DNA of 64,000 bases, from NCBI RefSeq assembly GCF_027943945.1, contig NZ_AP027141.1:2976001-3040000 (forward strand). The letters are read 5' to 3'. The stretch comes from Microbacterium terricola. GTDB taxonomy: Bacteria; Actinomycetota; Actinomycetes; Actinomycetales; Microbacteriaceae. The number at the start of each line of letters is the position of its first letter. The first letter of the stretch is position 1. The notes under the pieces are model-generated. The model did not search any database, was not told the DNA's origin, and saw only the letters and a list, made by a program, of their open reading frames with translations. Made by a program: the position numbers and the translations under genes. Positions 7,901 through 15,415 of the stretch are shown piece by piece.

Positions 7901-9220
7901 ATGGCCGCGCAGACCCTGAACCGGGACATCCTGCGCCTCGCCGTCCCCGCGCTCGGGGCCCTGGTCGCCGAGCCGCTGTTCCTCATCGTCGACTCGGCGC
8001 TGGTCGGCCATCTGGGGGTGACGCCGCTGGCGGGGCTCGGCATCGCGTCGGCGGTGCTGCAGACGATCGTGGGGCTGATGGTCTTCCTCGCGTACTCGAC
8101 GACGCCCGCGGTCGCCCGCCGGTTCGGGGCGGGCGACACGCGCGACGCCGTCTCCGTCGGCATCGACGGCATGTGGCTGGCGGTGCTCATCGGCGCGGTC
8201 CTCGCCGCCGTGGGCGCTCTGCTCGCGCCGACGATCGTCGGGCTGTTCTCCGCGACGGAGGCTGTGTCCGAGCAGGCCAGGATCTACCTCGAGCTTTCGA
8301 TGTGGGGCCTGCCCGCGATGCTCATCGTCTTCGCGGCCACCGGACTGCTGCGCGGGCTGCAGGACACGGTGACGCCGCTGTGGATCGCCGGGCTCGGCTT
8401 CGCCGCCAACGCCCTCCTGAACGCCTTGTTCATCTACGGGTTCGGGTGGGGCATCGCCGGGTCGGCCCTCGGCACCGTGGTGGCGCAGTGGGGCATGGTG
8501 GCCGCGTACGTCGTGGTGGTGGGCCGGCTGGCGCGGGAGCACGCCGCATCCGTCCTCCCCCAGCGCGAGGGCGTGCGCGGGTCGGCGCGCTCGGGCGGCT
8601 GGCTCTTCGTGCGCACCGTGTCGCTGCGGATCGCCCTGCTCGCGACCGTCGCGGTCGCGGCGGGCCTCGGCACCGATGAGCTGGCCGGCTGGCAGGTCGC
8701 GTTCACGATCTTCTCGACCGCGGCATTCGCCCTCGACGCGCTCGCGATCGCGGCGCAGGCGCTGATCGGCAAGGGCCTCGGCGCGGGCGACGAGCCGTTC
8801 GTGCATCGCGTGCTCGGTCGCACTGTGGCGTGGGGCGCCTGGTTCGGCGTGGCGGTCGGCCTCGTGATCGGCGGCCTCTCCGGTGTCATCGGCCTGGTGT
8901 TCACGGGCGACCCCGAGATCGCGGCGCTGGTGCAGCCCGCGCTGATCGTGCTCGCCGTCGCGCAGCCGGTGTGCGGCGTGGTCTTCGTGCTCGACGGCGT
9001 GCTGATGGGCGCGGGCGACGCCCGCTACCTCGCCGTCGTCGGGATGCTGAACCTCGTGCCGTTCCTGCCCGCCCTCGTCGCGATCGCCCTGCTGCAGCCG
9101 ACGGACGCCGCCGGCCTCGCCTGGCTCGCGGCCGCGTTCTTCGGCGTGTACATGCTCGCCCGGCTCGCCACCCTCGGCTGGCGGGTGCGCGGCGCCCGAT
9201 GGCTCACCGCCGGGGCGTGA
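7901..9220 (+). CDS. MATE-family (DinF-type) efflux transporter
   Basis: 439-residue membrane protein with about 12 predicted transmembrane helices in two similar halves. The opening NRDILRLAVPALGALVAEPLFLIVDSALVGHLG is diagnostic of the DinF branch of MATE transporters, which export drugs or metabolites using a Na+ or H+ gradient. The ATG at 7901 follows TAGGCT-N6, giving a leaderless promoter; it faces away from pepO. It converges with the SpoU methyltransferase, with only 3 bp between the stop codons. The substrate is not predictable. Confidence 0.85.
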   Translation: MAAQTLNRDILRLAVPALGALVAEPLFLIVDSALVGHLGVTPLAGLGIASAVLQTIVGLMVFLAYSTTPAVARRFGAGDTRDAVSVGIDGMWLAVLIGAVLAAVGALLAPTIVGLFSATEAVSEQARIYLELSMWGLPAMLIVFAATGLLRGLQDTVTPLWIAGLGFAANALLNALFIYGFGWGIAGSALGTVVAQWGMVAAYVVVVGRLAREHAASVLPQREGVRGSARSGGWLFVRTVSLRIALLATVAVAAGLGTDELAGWQVAFTIFSTAAFALDALAIAAQALIGKGLGAGDEPFVHRVLGRTVAWGAWFGVAVGLVIGGLSGVIGLVFTGDPEIAALVQPALIVLAVAQPVCGVVFVLDGVLMGAGDARYLAVVGMLNLVPFLPALVAIALLQPTDAAGLAWLAAAFFGVYMLARLATLGWRVRGARWLTAGA

Positions 9221-9223
9221 TCC

Positions 9224-9877
9224 TCACGCCCAGCGGCGACACCATTCGTACATCACCACGGCCGCGGCCGCGCTGGCATTGATCGAGCGGGTCGAGCCGT
9301 ACTGGGTGATCTCGACGACGCCGGATGCTGCCGCCACTGCCTCGGGCGACAGCCCGGGCCCCTCCTGGCCGAAGAGGAGCACGCAGCGCTCGGGCAGCTC
9401 GGCCCGGTCGACCGGCTCCGAGCCCGCGACGTTGTCGACCGCGATCACGGGGAGTCCACCTGAGGCCGCCCACGCCGCGAAGGCGCTGACATCCTCGTGG
9501 TGGCGCACGTGCTGGTAGCGGTCGGTGACCATGGCGCCGCGCCGGTTCCACCGCCGCTTGCCGATGATGTGCACCTCAGCGGCGCCGAACGCGTTGGCAC
9601 TGCGGACGATCGAGCCGATGTTCATGTCGTGCTGCCAGTTCTCGATCGCGACATGGAACGGATGCCGCTGCGCATCGAGATCGGCGACGATCGCGTCCAT
9701 GGTCCAGTAGCGGTAGCGGTCGATCACGTTGCGGCGGTCGCCGTCCGCCAGGAGTGCGCGGTCGTAGCGAGGGTCGTCCGGCCACTCCTCCGGCGCGCTC
9801 GGCCACGGGCCGACCCCGTAGGGGAGTTCCGGCTCGGCGGGCTCGCCTGTTGGCGCGGCGTCGGGCGGCGGGGTCAC
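9224..9877 (-). CDS. SpoU/TrmH-family RNA 2'-O-methyltransferase
   Basis: 217-residue SPOUT methyltransferase that would methylate a ribose 2'-OH in tRNA or rRNA using SAM. Motif 1 NIGSIVRSANAFG, motif 2 LLFGQEGPGL and motif 3 ITQYGSTRSINASAAAAVVMYEW form the trefoil-knot SAM site. The N-terminal 50 residues are acidic and Pro-rich, without the L30e-like domain found in some relatives. Translation begins at GTG 9877, after TAGCCT-N6 (leaderless). The exact RNA target is unknown. Confidence 0.85.
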   Translation of the reverse strand: MTPPPDAAPTGEPAEPELPYGVGPWPSAPEEWPDDPRYDRALLADGDRRNVIDRYRYWTMDAIVADLDAQRHPFHVAIENWQHDMNIGSIVRSANAFGAAEVHIIGKRRWNRRGAMVTDRYQHVRHHEDVSAFAAWAASGGLPVIAVDNVAGSEPVDRAELPERCVLLFGQEGPGLSPEAVAAASGVVEITQYGSTRSINASAAAAVVMYEWCRRWA

Positions 9878-9920
9878 CGCCCCAGGCTAGCCCGGCGCCT
9901 CCCGGTCCCTCTCGCTCTTC

Positions 9921-9960
9921 CCCCTCTCGCCCTTCCCCTCTCGCCCTTCCCCTCTCGCTC
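9921..9960. repeat. 14-bp pyrimidine-rich tandem repeat
   Basis: The unit CCCCTCTCGCCCTT is repeated at 9921-9934 and 9935-9948, with a third partial unit at 9949-9960. It lies between the SpoU gene and mntH. Too short and low in complexity to be a CRISPR; possibly replication slippage. Confidence 0.7.
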
Positions 9961-10004
9961 ACCTGTCGCAGAGTGCGCGTTGGGATGCAGATTGCGACAG
10001 GTGA
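9959..10004. repeat. Dispersed palindromic element, copy 1
   Basis: Perfect 12-bp inverted arms TCACCTGTCGCA (9959-9970) and TGCGACAGGTGA (9993-10004) flank 22 bp. A second member lies at 56208-56250; both share the 18-mer GCAGATTGCGACAGGTGA at their right end and an AGTGC next to the left arm, so this is a REP-like family. It lies upstream of mntH. Confidence 0.75.
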
Positions 10005-10022
10005 GCGGGAAGGTCGAGGCCT

Positions 10023-10065
10023 TTTCGGGGCGCCGAAACATCGCTACAGTTTCGGTATGCCGAAA
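10023..10065 (+). promoter_or_regulatory. mntH promoter with twin MntR-type operators
   Basis: Two copies of TTTCGGNNNNCCGAAA occur at 10023-10038 and 10050-10065, with centres 27 bp apart. A -10 box TACAGT (10045-10050) lies between them and ends six bases before the mntH ATG, so the second operator covers the start of a leaderless transcript. DtxR/MntR proteins bind such palindromes as metal-loaded dimers. The adjacent DtxR-family gene is the likely binder (inference). Confidence 0.7.
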
Positions 10066-11340
10066 TCAGCGTCGACGGCGACGTCACCGCGGGCGACGAG
10101 TCCGACCCTCCGGCCTGCGCCGGGAGGCCCACCCGTCGGCGCCCGCATCGCGTGGCTGCTCGGCCCCGCTCTCGTCGCGGGTGTCGCCTACCTCGACCCC
10201 GGCAACGTCGCCAGCAACATGACCGCGGGAGCCCGCTACGGCTACCTGCTGGTGTGGGTGGTCGTGATCGGCAACGTGATGGCGTGGCTGATCCAGTACC
10301 TGTCGGCCAAGCTCGGCATCGTCACCGGCCAGAGCCTGCCCGAGGTGCTCGGCGAGAGGCTCCGCAACCGGTGGGGCCGGCGCGCCTACTGGGTGCAGGC
10401 CGAGCTGGTGGCGATGGCCACCGACATCGCCGAGGTGATCGGCGGCGCGGTCGCCCTCAACCTGCTGTTCGGGCTCCCGCTGCTGTGGGGCGGCGCGATC
10501 ACCGGGGCCATCTCGATCGCCCTGCTCGTGCTGCAGTCGCGGCGCGGCCCGCGCACGTTCGAGTTCGTCGTCATGGCGATGGTGCTGATCATCGCGGTCG
10601 GGTTCGTGTTCGGCGTCTTCGTCGTCCCGCCGGACCCCGCGGGGATCGTGGCGGGTCTGGTCCCCCGCTTCGAGGGGACCGACTCGGTGCTGCTGGCAGC
10701 ATCCATCCTCGGCGCGACGATCATGCCGCACGCCATCTACGCGCACAGCGCGCTGGCGCGCGACCGGTTCCGTGCGAGCGAGCACTCCACCCCCCGGCTG
10801 CTGCGGGCGACCCGGTGGGACGTCACGATCGCCATGGCCGTCGCCGGCACCGTGAACCTCTGCATCCTGCTGCTCGCGGCCGCGGCGCTCGCAGGCGTGC
10901 CGGGCACCGACAGCCTCGAGGGCGCCTACGCGGCCCTGCGCGACGGCATCGGCCCGCTGGTGGCGACCCTGTTCGCGGTCGGGCTGCTCGCGAGCGGCCT
11001 GGCCAGCACCGCCGTCGGCGCGTACGCGGGCGCCGAGATCATGCACGGGCTGCTGCGGGTGCGCATCCCGCTGATCGCGCGGCGGCTGGTGACCCTCATC
11101 CCCGCACTCGCGATCCTCGCGATCGGCGCCGACCCGACGGGCGCCTTGATCCTGAGCCAGGTGGTGCTGTCGTTCGGCATCCCGTTCGCGCTGATCCCGC
11201 TGGTGGCGCTGACCGCGCAGGAGCGCACCCTCGGCCGGTATCGCAACCGGGTCGGCACGACGATCGCCGGGGTCGCCGCATCCGTGTTCCTCATCACCCT
11301 GAACGGGGTGCTCCTCTGGCTGGTGTTCACCGGCGGGTAG
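10057..11340 (+). CDS. mntH: Nramp-family Mn(II) transporter
   Basis: 427-residue proton-coupled divalent metal importer with about 11 transmembrane helices. The metal-binding DPGN motif of helix 1 is Asp47-Asn50 (AYLDPGNVASN), and the helix 6 MPH motif starts at Met223 (IMPHAIYAHSAL). Both agree with manganese-transporting Nramp proteins. The ATG at 10057 lies inside an operator palindrome and six bases after TACAGT, so repression and a leaderless start are combined. The DtxR-family gene mntR follows after 9 bp, with its own TAGCCT box. Confidence 0.92.
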   Translation: MPKSASTATSPRATSPTLRPAPGGPPVGARIAWLLGPALVAGVAYLDPGNVASNMTAGARYGYLLVWVVVIGNVMAWLIQYLSAKLGIVTGQSLPEVLGERLRNRWGRRAYWVQAELVAMATDIAEVIGGAVALNLLFGLPLLWGGAITGAISIALLVLQSRRGPRTFEFVVMAMVLIIAVGFVFGVFVVPPDPAGIVAGLVPRFEGTDSVLLAASILGATIMPHAIYAHSALARDRFRASEHSTPRLLRATRWDVTIAMAVAGTVNLCILLLAAAALAGVPGTDSLEGAYAALRDGIGPLVATLFAVGLLASGLASTAVGAYAGAEIMHGLLRVRIPLIARRLVTLIPALAILAIGADPTGALILSQVVLSFGIPFALIPLVALTAQERTLGRYRNRVGTTIAGVAASVFLITLNGVLLWLVFTGG

Positions 11341-11349
11341 CCTTGCCTG

Positions 11350-11988
11350 GTGCCGATGTCCGTCGCGATCGACGACTACCTGAAGACGATCTACCACCAC
11401 ACCGAGTGGCAGAGCGACCCGATCACGCCCTCGCAGCTGGCCGCCGAGCTGTCGCTGGCGCCGTCGAGCGTGACCGAGATGGTGCAGAAGCTCGCCGCCC
11501 AGGGTCTGGTCACGCACCGTCCGTACGGGCCGATCCGGCTGAGCACCGCCGGCGAGGTGCGCGCCGCGGCGATCATCCGGCGGCACCGGCTGGTCGAGAC
11601 GTGGCTGGTCCGCGAGTTCGGCTACTCCTGGGACGAGGTGCACGACGAGGCAGAGGTGCTCGAGCACGTGCTCAGCGACCGCCTGCTCGCGCGCATCGAC
11701 GAGCGGCTCGGGCACCCGCGCTTCGACCCGCACGGCGACGCGATCCCCGACGCCGACGGGCACGTGCACCGCGAGGCGTTCGTGCTGCTGCGCACGGCGC
11801 CCACCGGCCACACCGGCCGCGTGCTGCGCGTGAGCGACCGCGACCCGCAGCTGCTGCGCGCGGTCGAGGCGGCGGGCGTCTCCGTGGGGGCGGTCGTGAC
11901 GGCGGTGGATGCTGCCACCCTGCGCCTCGGCGGAGCAGACGTCAGCCTGCCGGGCGACGCTGCCGACGCCGTCTGGCTCTCCGCCTGA
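11350..11988 (+). CDS. mntR: DtxR/MntR-family metal-dependent repressor
   Basis: 212-residue regulator with an N-terminal winged helix (residues 1-65, IDDYLKTIYHHTEW and LAPSSVTEMVQKLAAQGLV), a metal-binding dimerisation domain (HRLVETWLV, WDEVHDEAEVLEHVLS, LGHPRFDPHGDAIP) and a C-terminal FeoA/SH3-like domain. It probably represses mntH when manganese is replete. GTG 11350 follows TAGCCT-N6 and was preferred to ATG 11356, two codons later. An iron-responsive DtxR/IdeR role is possible; the mntH context favours manganese. Confidence 0.85.
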   Translation: MPMSVAIDDYLKTIYHHTEWQSDPITPSQLAAELSLAPSSVTEMVQKLAAQGLVTHRPYGPIRLSTAGEVRAAAIIRRHRLVETWLVREFGYSWDEVHDEAEVLEHVLSDRLLARIDERLGHPRFDPHGDAIPDADGHVHREAFVLLRTAPTGHTGRVLRVSDRDPQLLRAVEAAGVSVGAVVTAVDAATLRLGGADVSLPGDAADAVWLSA

Positions 11989-12004
11989 GGCGAGGGGCGC
12001 GCGG

Positions 12005-12994
12005 CTACGCCCGGCCGAACCAGCGGCGCCGAGGGCGACGGGCCGCCTTGTCGAGCCGCCACCGCACCTGAGTGGTCTCCTCCGCGACCTGCCAGAGACG
12101 CTCGGCGATGTCGCGGTCGCGCGTGATGCGCGAGGGTGTCGCCCGATGCGGGTCGCCGCGCAGGAGGTAGCGCGGGCCGAAGAACTCGCCGCCGCGCACA
12201 TGCGGGTCGGTGAGCGCGCGCACCGGGGCCCACGCCCCGTGCTCCTTCGACTGGCTGACCGGCAGCAGCAGGCTGTCGGCGAAGCGCTTGGCCCTGGTCG
12301 GCTCGTTCACCCCGGCCACCGCGACGGTGCGGCCGCCGATCGAGAACCCGGGGTGCGCGACGACGCTCGCCACCGGCACGCCCGCGGCGTGCAGGCGCCG
12401 CGCCGCCTCCAGCCCGAGTGCGGTCGTCGCCACCTTCGACTGCACGTACGCCCGCCACGAGGTGTACCCGTCGACCAGCTGCGGGTCGACCGGGTCGTAC
12501 GGCGTGAGCGCGGTCGACAGGCTGCCGAGCCAGACCATCCGGCCGAGGGCGGCCGCCAGCGGCAGCAGCAGCTCGCCGGCGAGCGCGAAATGCCCGAGCA
12601 CATTGGTGGCGAACACGATCTCGCTGCCGTCGCTGGCGGTCTCGCGCTGCGCCGGCGGGTGCACGATCCCGGCGTTCAGCAGCAGCCCGTCGATCTTCTT
12701 GCGGCCGCGCAGGGTGGCAGCGGCCGCGCGCACCGACCCGAGGTTGCTGGTGTCGAGCAGCAGCGTCTCGACGGCGGCGCGGTCGGCCGAGCCCGGTACC
12801 CGCCGGTAGATCGCGGCGCGGGCCGCCGCGAGGCGCGGCGGGTTGCGGCCGGTCATCACCACATGGGCACCCGCGCGCACGAGCTGCTCGCTCGAGAAGT
12901 AGCCGATCCCGGCGTTCGCGCCCGTGACGACGTAGGTGCGGCCGGTGAGATCCGGCAGATGCTGAGGGTCCCAGGATGCGCCGCGTCTCGCCAC
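12005..12994 (-). CDS. Short-chain dehydrogenase/reductase
   Basis: 329-residue SDR with the nucleotide-binding TGANAGIG motif, the NAG motif (LLLNAGI) and the catalytic YxxxK (AYVQSK). Its length and the C-terminal extension after the Rossmann fold resemble retinol dehydrogenase or protochlorophyllide reductase-like SDRs. The C-terminus is very basic (KAARRPRRRWFGRA). GTG 12994 follows TAGTGT-N6. The substrate is unknown. It is convergent with mntR and divergent from the HAD gene. Confidence 0.8.
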   Translation of the reverse strand: MARRGASWDPQHLPDLTGRTYVVTGANAGIGYFSSEQLVRAGAHVVMTGRNPPRLAAARAAIYRRVPGSADRAAVETLLLDTSNLGSVRAAAATLRGRKKIDGLLLNAGIVHPPAQRETASDGSEIVFATNVLGHFALAGELLLPLAAALGRMVWLGSLSTALTPYDPVDPQLVDGYTSWRAYVQSKVATTALGLEAARRLHAAGVPVASVVAHPGFSIGGRTVAVAGVNEPTRAKRFADSLLLPVSQSKEHGAWAPVRALTDPHVRGGEFFGPRYLLRGDPHRATPSRITRDRDIAERLWQVAEETTQVRWRLDKAARRPRRRWFGRA

Positions 12995-13035
12995 GCTCCG
13001 ACACTACGTCCGAACGACACGGATACGCTGGCCAC

Positions 13036-13854
13036 ATGCGGACCTCAGCCGACATCGATTGCTGGCTCACCGACATGGACGGGGTGCTCGTCCACGAGAA
13101 CCGCCCCATCCCCGGGGCGGCCGAGCTGCTGGCGCAGTGGCGCGACACCGGCGTCCCCTTCCTGGTGCTCACCAACAACCCGATCTTCACGCCCCGCGAT
13201 CTCAGCGCCCGGCTGCGCGCGTCGGGGCTCGACGTGCCGGAGGACCGCATCTGGACCTCGGCGCTGGCCACGGCCGAGTTCCTGAAGTCGCAGCATCCCG
13301 GCGGAACCGCGTTCGTCATCGGCGAGGCGGGGCTCACCACCGCGCTGCACGAGGCCGGCTTCGTGATGACCGAGTCGCAGCCCGACTACGTCGTGGTGGG
13401 CGAGACGCGCCACTACTCGTTCGAGGCGATCACGCAGGCGATCCGCTTCATCAACGCGGGGGCGCGCTTCATCATCACCAACCCTGACGCGACCGGCCCC
13501 ACGCCCTTCGGCGTCGTTCCCGCCACGGGATCGTTTGCCGCGCTGATCACCCACGCAACCGGCAAGGCGCCCTACGTCGTGGGCAAGCCGAACCCGATGA
13601 TGTTCCGCTCCGCGCTCAACCGCATCGGCGCGCACTCCGAGAACACCGGCATGATCGGCGACCGGATGGACACCGACGTCGTCGCCGGCATCGAGGCGGG
13701 CCTGCACACGGTGCTCGTGCTCACCGGCATCAGCGACCGTGCCGAGATCGAGCGCTACCCCTTCCGTCCCGACGAGATCGTCGACTCGGTGGCCGACCTG
13801 ATCGCCCCCGAGCCGATCGAGACCGACCTGCCCGACCTGCCCGAGGGCGTGTGA
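13036..13854 (+). CDS. HAD-superfamily phosphatase, NagD/PgpP-like
   Basis: 272-residue HAD hydrolase of the NagD (class IIA) type. Motif I is Asp13-Met-Asp15 (TDMDGVL), motif II the Thr of VLTNN, motif III the Lys of VGKPNP, and motif IV GDRMDTDV. NagD-like enzymes dephosphorylate nucleotides or sugar phosphates; which one here is not clear. The ATG at 13036 follows TACGCT-N6 (leaderless). It starts a run of overlapping genes: the YdeI-like gene begins in its stop codon (TGATG). Confidence 0.85.
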   Translation: MRTSADIDCWLTDMDGVLVHENRPIPGAAELLAQWRDTGVPFLVLTNNPIFTPRDLSARLRASGLDVPEDRIWTSALATAEFLKSQHPGGTAFVIGEAGLTTALHEAGFVMTESQPDYVVVGETRHYSFEAITQAIRFINAGARFIITNPDATGPTPFGVVPATGSFAALITHATGKAPYVVGKPNPMMFRSALNRIGAHSENTGMIGDRMDTDVVAGIEAGLHTVLVLTGISDRAEIERYPFRPDEIVDSVADLIAPEPIETDLPDLPEGV

Positions 13855-14426
13855 TGGGGGCGCTCGACGACGGCGAACGGGTGATGGCGACGGATGCTGC
13901 GCAGTGGCGCGAGTGGCTGAGCGCCCACCATGCGACCTCCACCGGGGCGTGGCTGGTCCGGCCGCGGAAGGGCTCCGGTCTGGAGCTCGTGGCCTACGAG
14001 GACGCCATCATGCAGGCGCTGTGCTTCGGCTGGATCGACGGGCCCGTGCGCACCTTCGACGAGCAGACCGGCGGACTGTGGTTCGCCCCGCGACGTCCGA
14101 TGAGCGGGTGGGCTGCCACGAACAAGGCGCGGCTCGAGATCCTCGAGCGAGACGGGCTGCTCACCGCTGCGGGCATCCGCGCGATCGAGGTGGCGAAGGC
14201 GAACGGGTCGTGGACGATCCTCGACAACGCCGAGGCGCTGCGGGAGCCTGACGACCTGAAGGCCGCCCTCGACGCGCTGCCCGCGGCGCGCGCCGGATGG
14301 GACGCGTTCCCGCCGTCGAGCCGCAAGGTCGGCATCTCCGCCGTCGACAGCGCCCGCAGGCCCGAGACGCGCGCCGCGCGGATCGCGAAGATCGCGGCCG
14401 ATGCCGCAGTGGGGAAGCGCCCGTGA
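13854..14426 (+). CDS. YdeI/OmpD-associated-family protein
   Basis: 190-residue soluble protein of the YdeI/OmpD-associated family; the segments FGWIDG and FAPRRPMSGWAATNKARLEIL are typical. Some members have been linked to peptide or bacteriocin tolerance, but the biochemical role is not settled. The ATG at 13854 overlaps the HAD stop and has GAGGG 6 bp upstream; a GTG three bases earlier is also in frame. The next small membrane gene starts in a GTGA overlap, so three genes are translationally coupled. Confidence 0.75.
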   Translation: MGALDDGERVMATDAAQWREWLSAHHATSTGAWLVRPRKGSGLELVAYEDAIMQALCFGWIDGPVRTFDEQTGGLWFAPRRPMSGWAATNKARLEILERDGLLTAAGIRAIEVAKANGSWTILDNAEALREPDDLKAALDALPAARAGWDAFPPSSRKVGISAVDSARRPETRAARIAKIAADAAVGKRP

Positions 14427-14536
14427 ATCCGTTCGAGCAGACGCTCCTGCTGGTGAGCTCCGCGCTCATCACCGCCACCGCGCTGGTGGTGCTGATCGTG
14501 CAGATGGTCCGCCACCGCCGGGACGGCGGCGACTGA
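14423..14536 (+). CDS. 37-residue single-span membrane protein
   Basis: Very small gene starting at GTG 14423 in a GTGA overlap with the YdeI-like stop. The product has one hydrophobic segment (LLLVSSALITATALVVLIVQM) followed by a basic-acidic tail (VRHRRDGGD), giving one transmembrane helix with the C-terminus probably cytoplasmic. Its stop codon overlaps the next start (TGATG). The coupling on both sides supports a real gene. No function is assigned. Confidence 0.6.
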   Translation: MNPFEQTLLLVSSALITATALVVLIVQMVRHRRDGGD

Positions 14537-14715
14537 TGGCCCTCATCCTCGGCCTGTCGGGTCTGGCCGTGCTGGCGGTCGCCCTCGTGCTGTTCCTGCG
14601 CACCCAGAAGGAGGCCTCGGCCGCCGGCGCGACGACGAACCGTCGCGGAGTGCTGATCCTGACGTTGCTCGGCCTGATGCTCGCCCTGTCCTCGCAGCTC
14701 CCGATCTTCCACTGA
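14536..14715 (+). CDS. 59-residue two-span membrane protein
   Basis: Small protein with two hydrophobic segments (about residues 2-21 and 38-52) joined by a charged loop (RTQKEASAAGATTNRRG). Its ATG overlaps the stop of the 37-residue gene. The two tiny membrane proteins could form a pair or associate with a larger partner, but no such partner is visible nearby. It is the last gene of the HAD-led run and converges with pyrE. Confidence 0.6.
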   Translation: MALILGLSGLAVLAVALVLFLRTQKEASAAGATTNRRGVLILTLLGLMLALSSQLPIFH

Positions 14716-14754
14716 CGCCGCCGGGCGGGCACGCCGGCAGCGGCGGGGCGACCG

Positions 14755-15333
14755 CTACTGCGGCGCGAGGCCCAGGTCGTCGAGGTCGATCGCGGCGAGC
14801 CACTGCAGCCCGGCGGCCTCGACCGCGGCCTGCGCGCCGGTCTTGCGGTCGACGATCACCGCGACCGCGATCGGCTCGGCCCCTTCGCGGCGCAGCGCGT
14901 CGACGGCCTTGAGGGCCGACTGCCCTGTGGTCGAGGTGTCCTCGACCACGATGACGCGCCGGCCCGCGACATCCGCCCCCTCCACCTGACGGCCGCGGCC
15001 GTGGTCCTTGGGCTCCTTGCGCACCACGAACGCGTCGAGGGGCGAGTCGGTGCGCGCCGACTCGTGCATCACCGCGTTCGCGATCGGGTCGGCGCCGAGC
15101 GTCAGCCCGCCGACCGCGACGACGCCGTCGACGTCCTTGATCAGATCGAGCATGATCCGGCCGATGGCGGGCGCCGCACGGTGGTCGAGCGTCAGCTTGC
15201 GCATATCGACGTAGTAGGTCGCCTTCTTGCCGCTGGAGAGGGTGAAGTCGCCGTGGAAGACGGCTTCGTCCTGGATGAGGCCGATGAGGGCCTGTCGATC
15301 GGCTTCGAGTTCGGGCGTGGAGGCGACGGTCAT
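14755..15333 (-). CDS. pyrE: Orotate phosphoribosyltransferase
   Basis: 192-residue type I phosphoribosyltransferase that makes OMP from orotate and PRPP in pyrimidine synthesis. The PRPP loop is [14 protein letters not shown], and [21 protein letters not shown] is the orotate-binding N-terminus. Length fits the family. The ATG at 15333 lies 7 bp after TAGACT, again suggesting a leaderless transcript, and excludes an upstream in-frame extension. It is divergent from pntA and not linked to other pyr genes here. Confidence 0.92.
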   Translation of the reverse strand: MTVASTPELEADRQALIGLIQDEAVFHGDFTLSSGKKATYYVDMRKLTLDHRAAPAIGRIMLDLIKDVDGVVAVGGLTLGADPIANAVMHESARTDSPLDAFVVRKEPKDHGRGRQVEGADVAGRRVIVVEDTSTTGQSALKAVDALRREGAEPIAVAVIVDRKTGAQAAVEAAGLQWLAAIDLDDLGLAPQ

Positions 15334-15415
15334 GTGGTCGAGTCTAGAAGTAGGGTCGGAGCCATCCATGGGTGCGCCATCGGCGCAGCACCCCACACAG
15401 CAAGGATCACACCGG

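Noticed and set aside
5836..8679. Very long open frame antisense to the M13 peptidase
   Set aside because: High-GC shadow of the real minus-strand gene; repetitive Asp/Val/Arg composition and no domain.
9921..9960. Possible CRISPR-like repeats
   Set aside because: 14-bp units with no spacers, less than three copies, low complexity.
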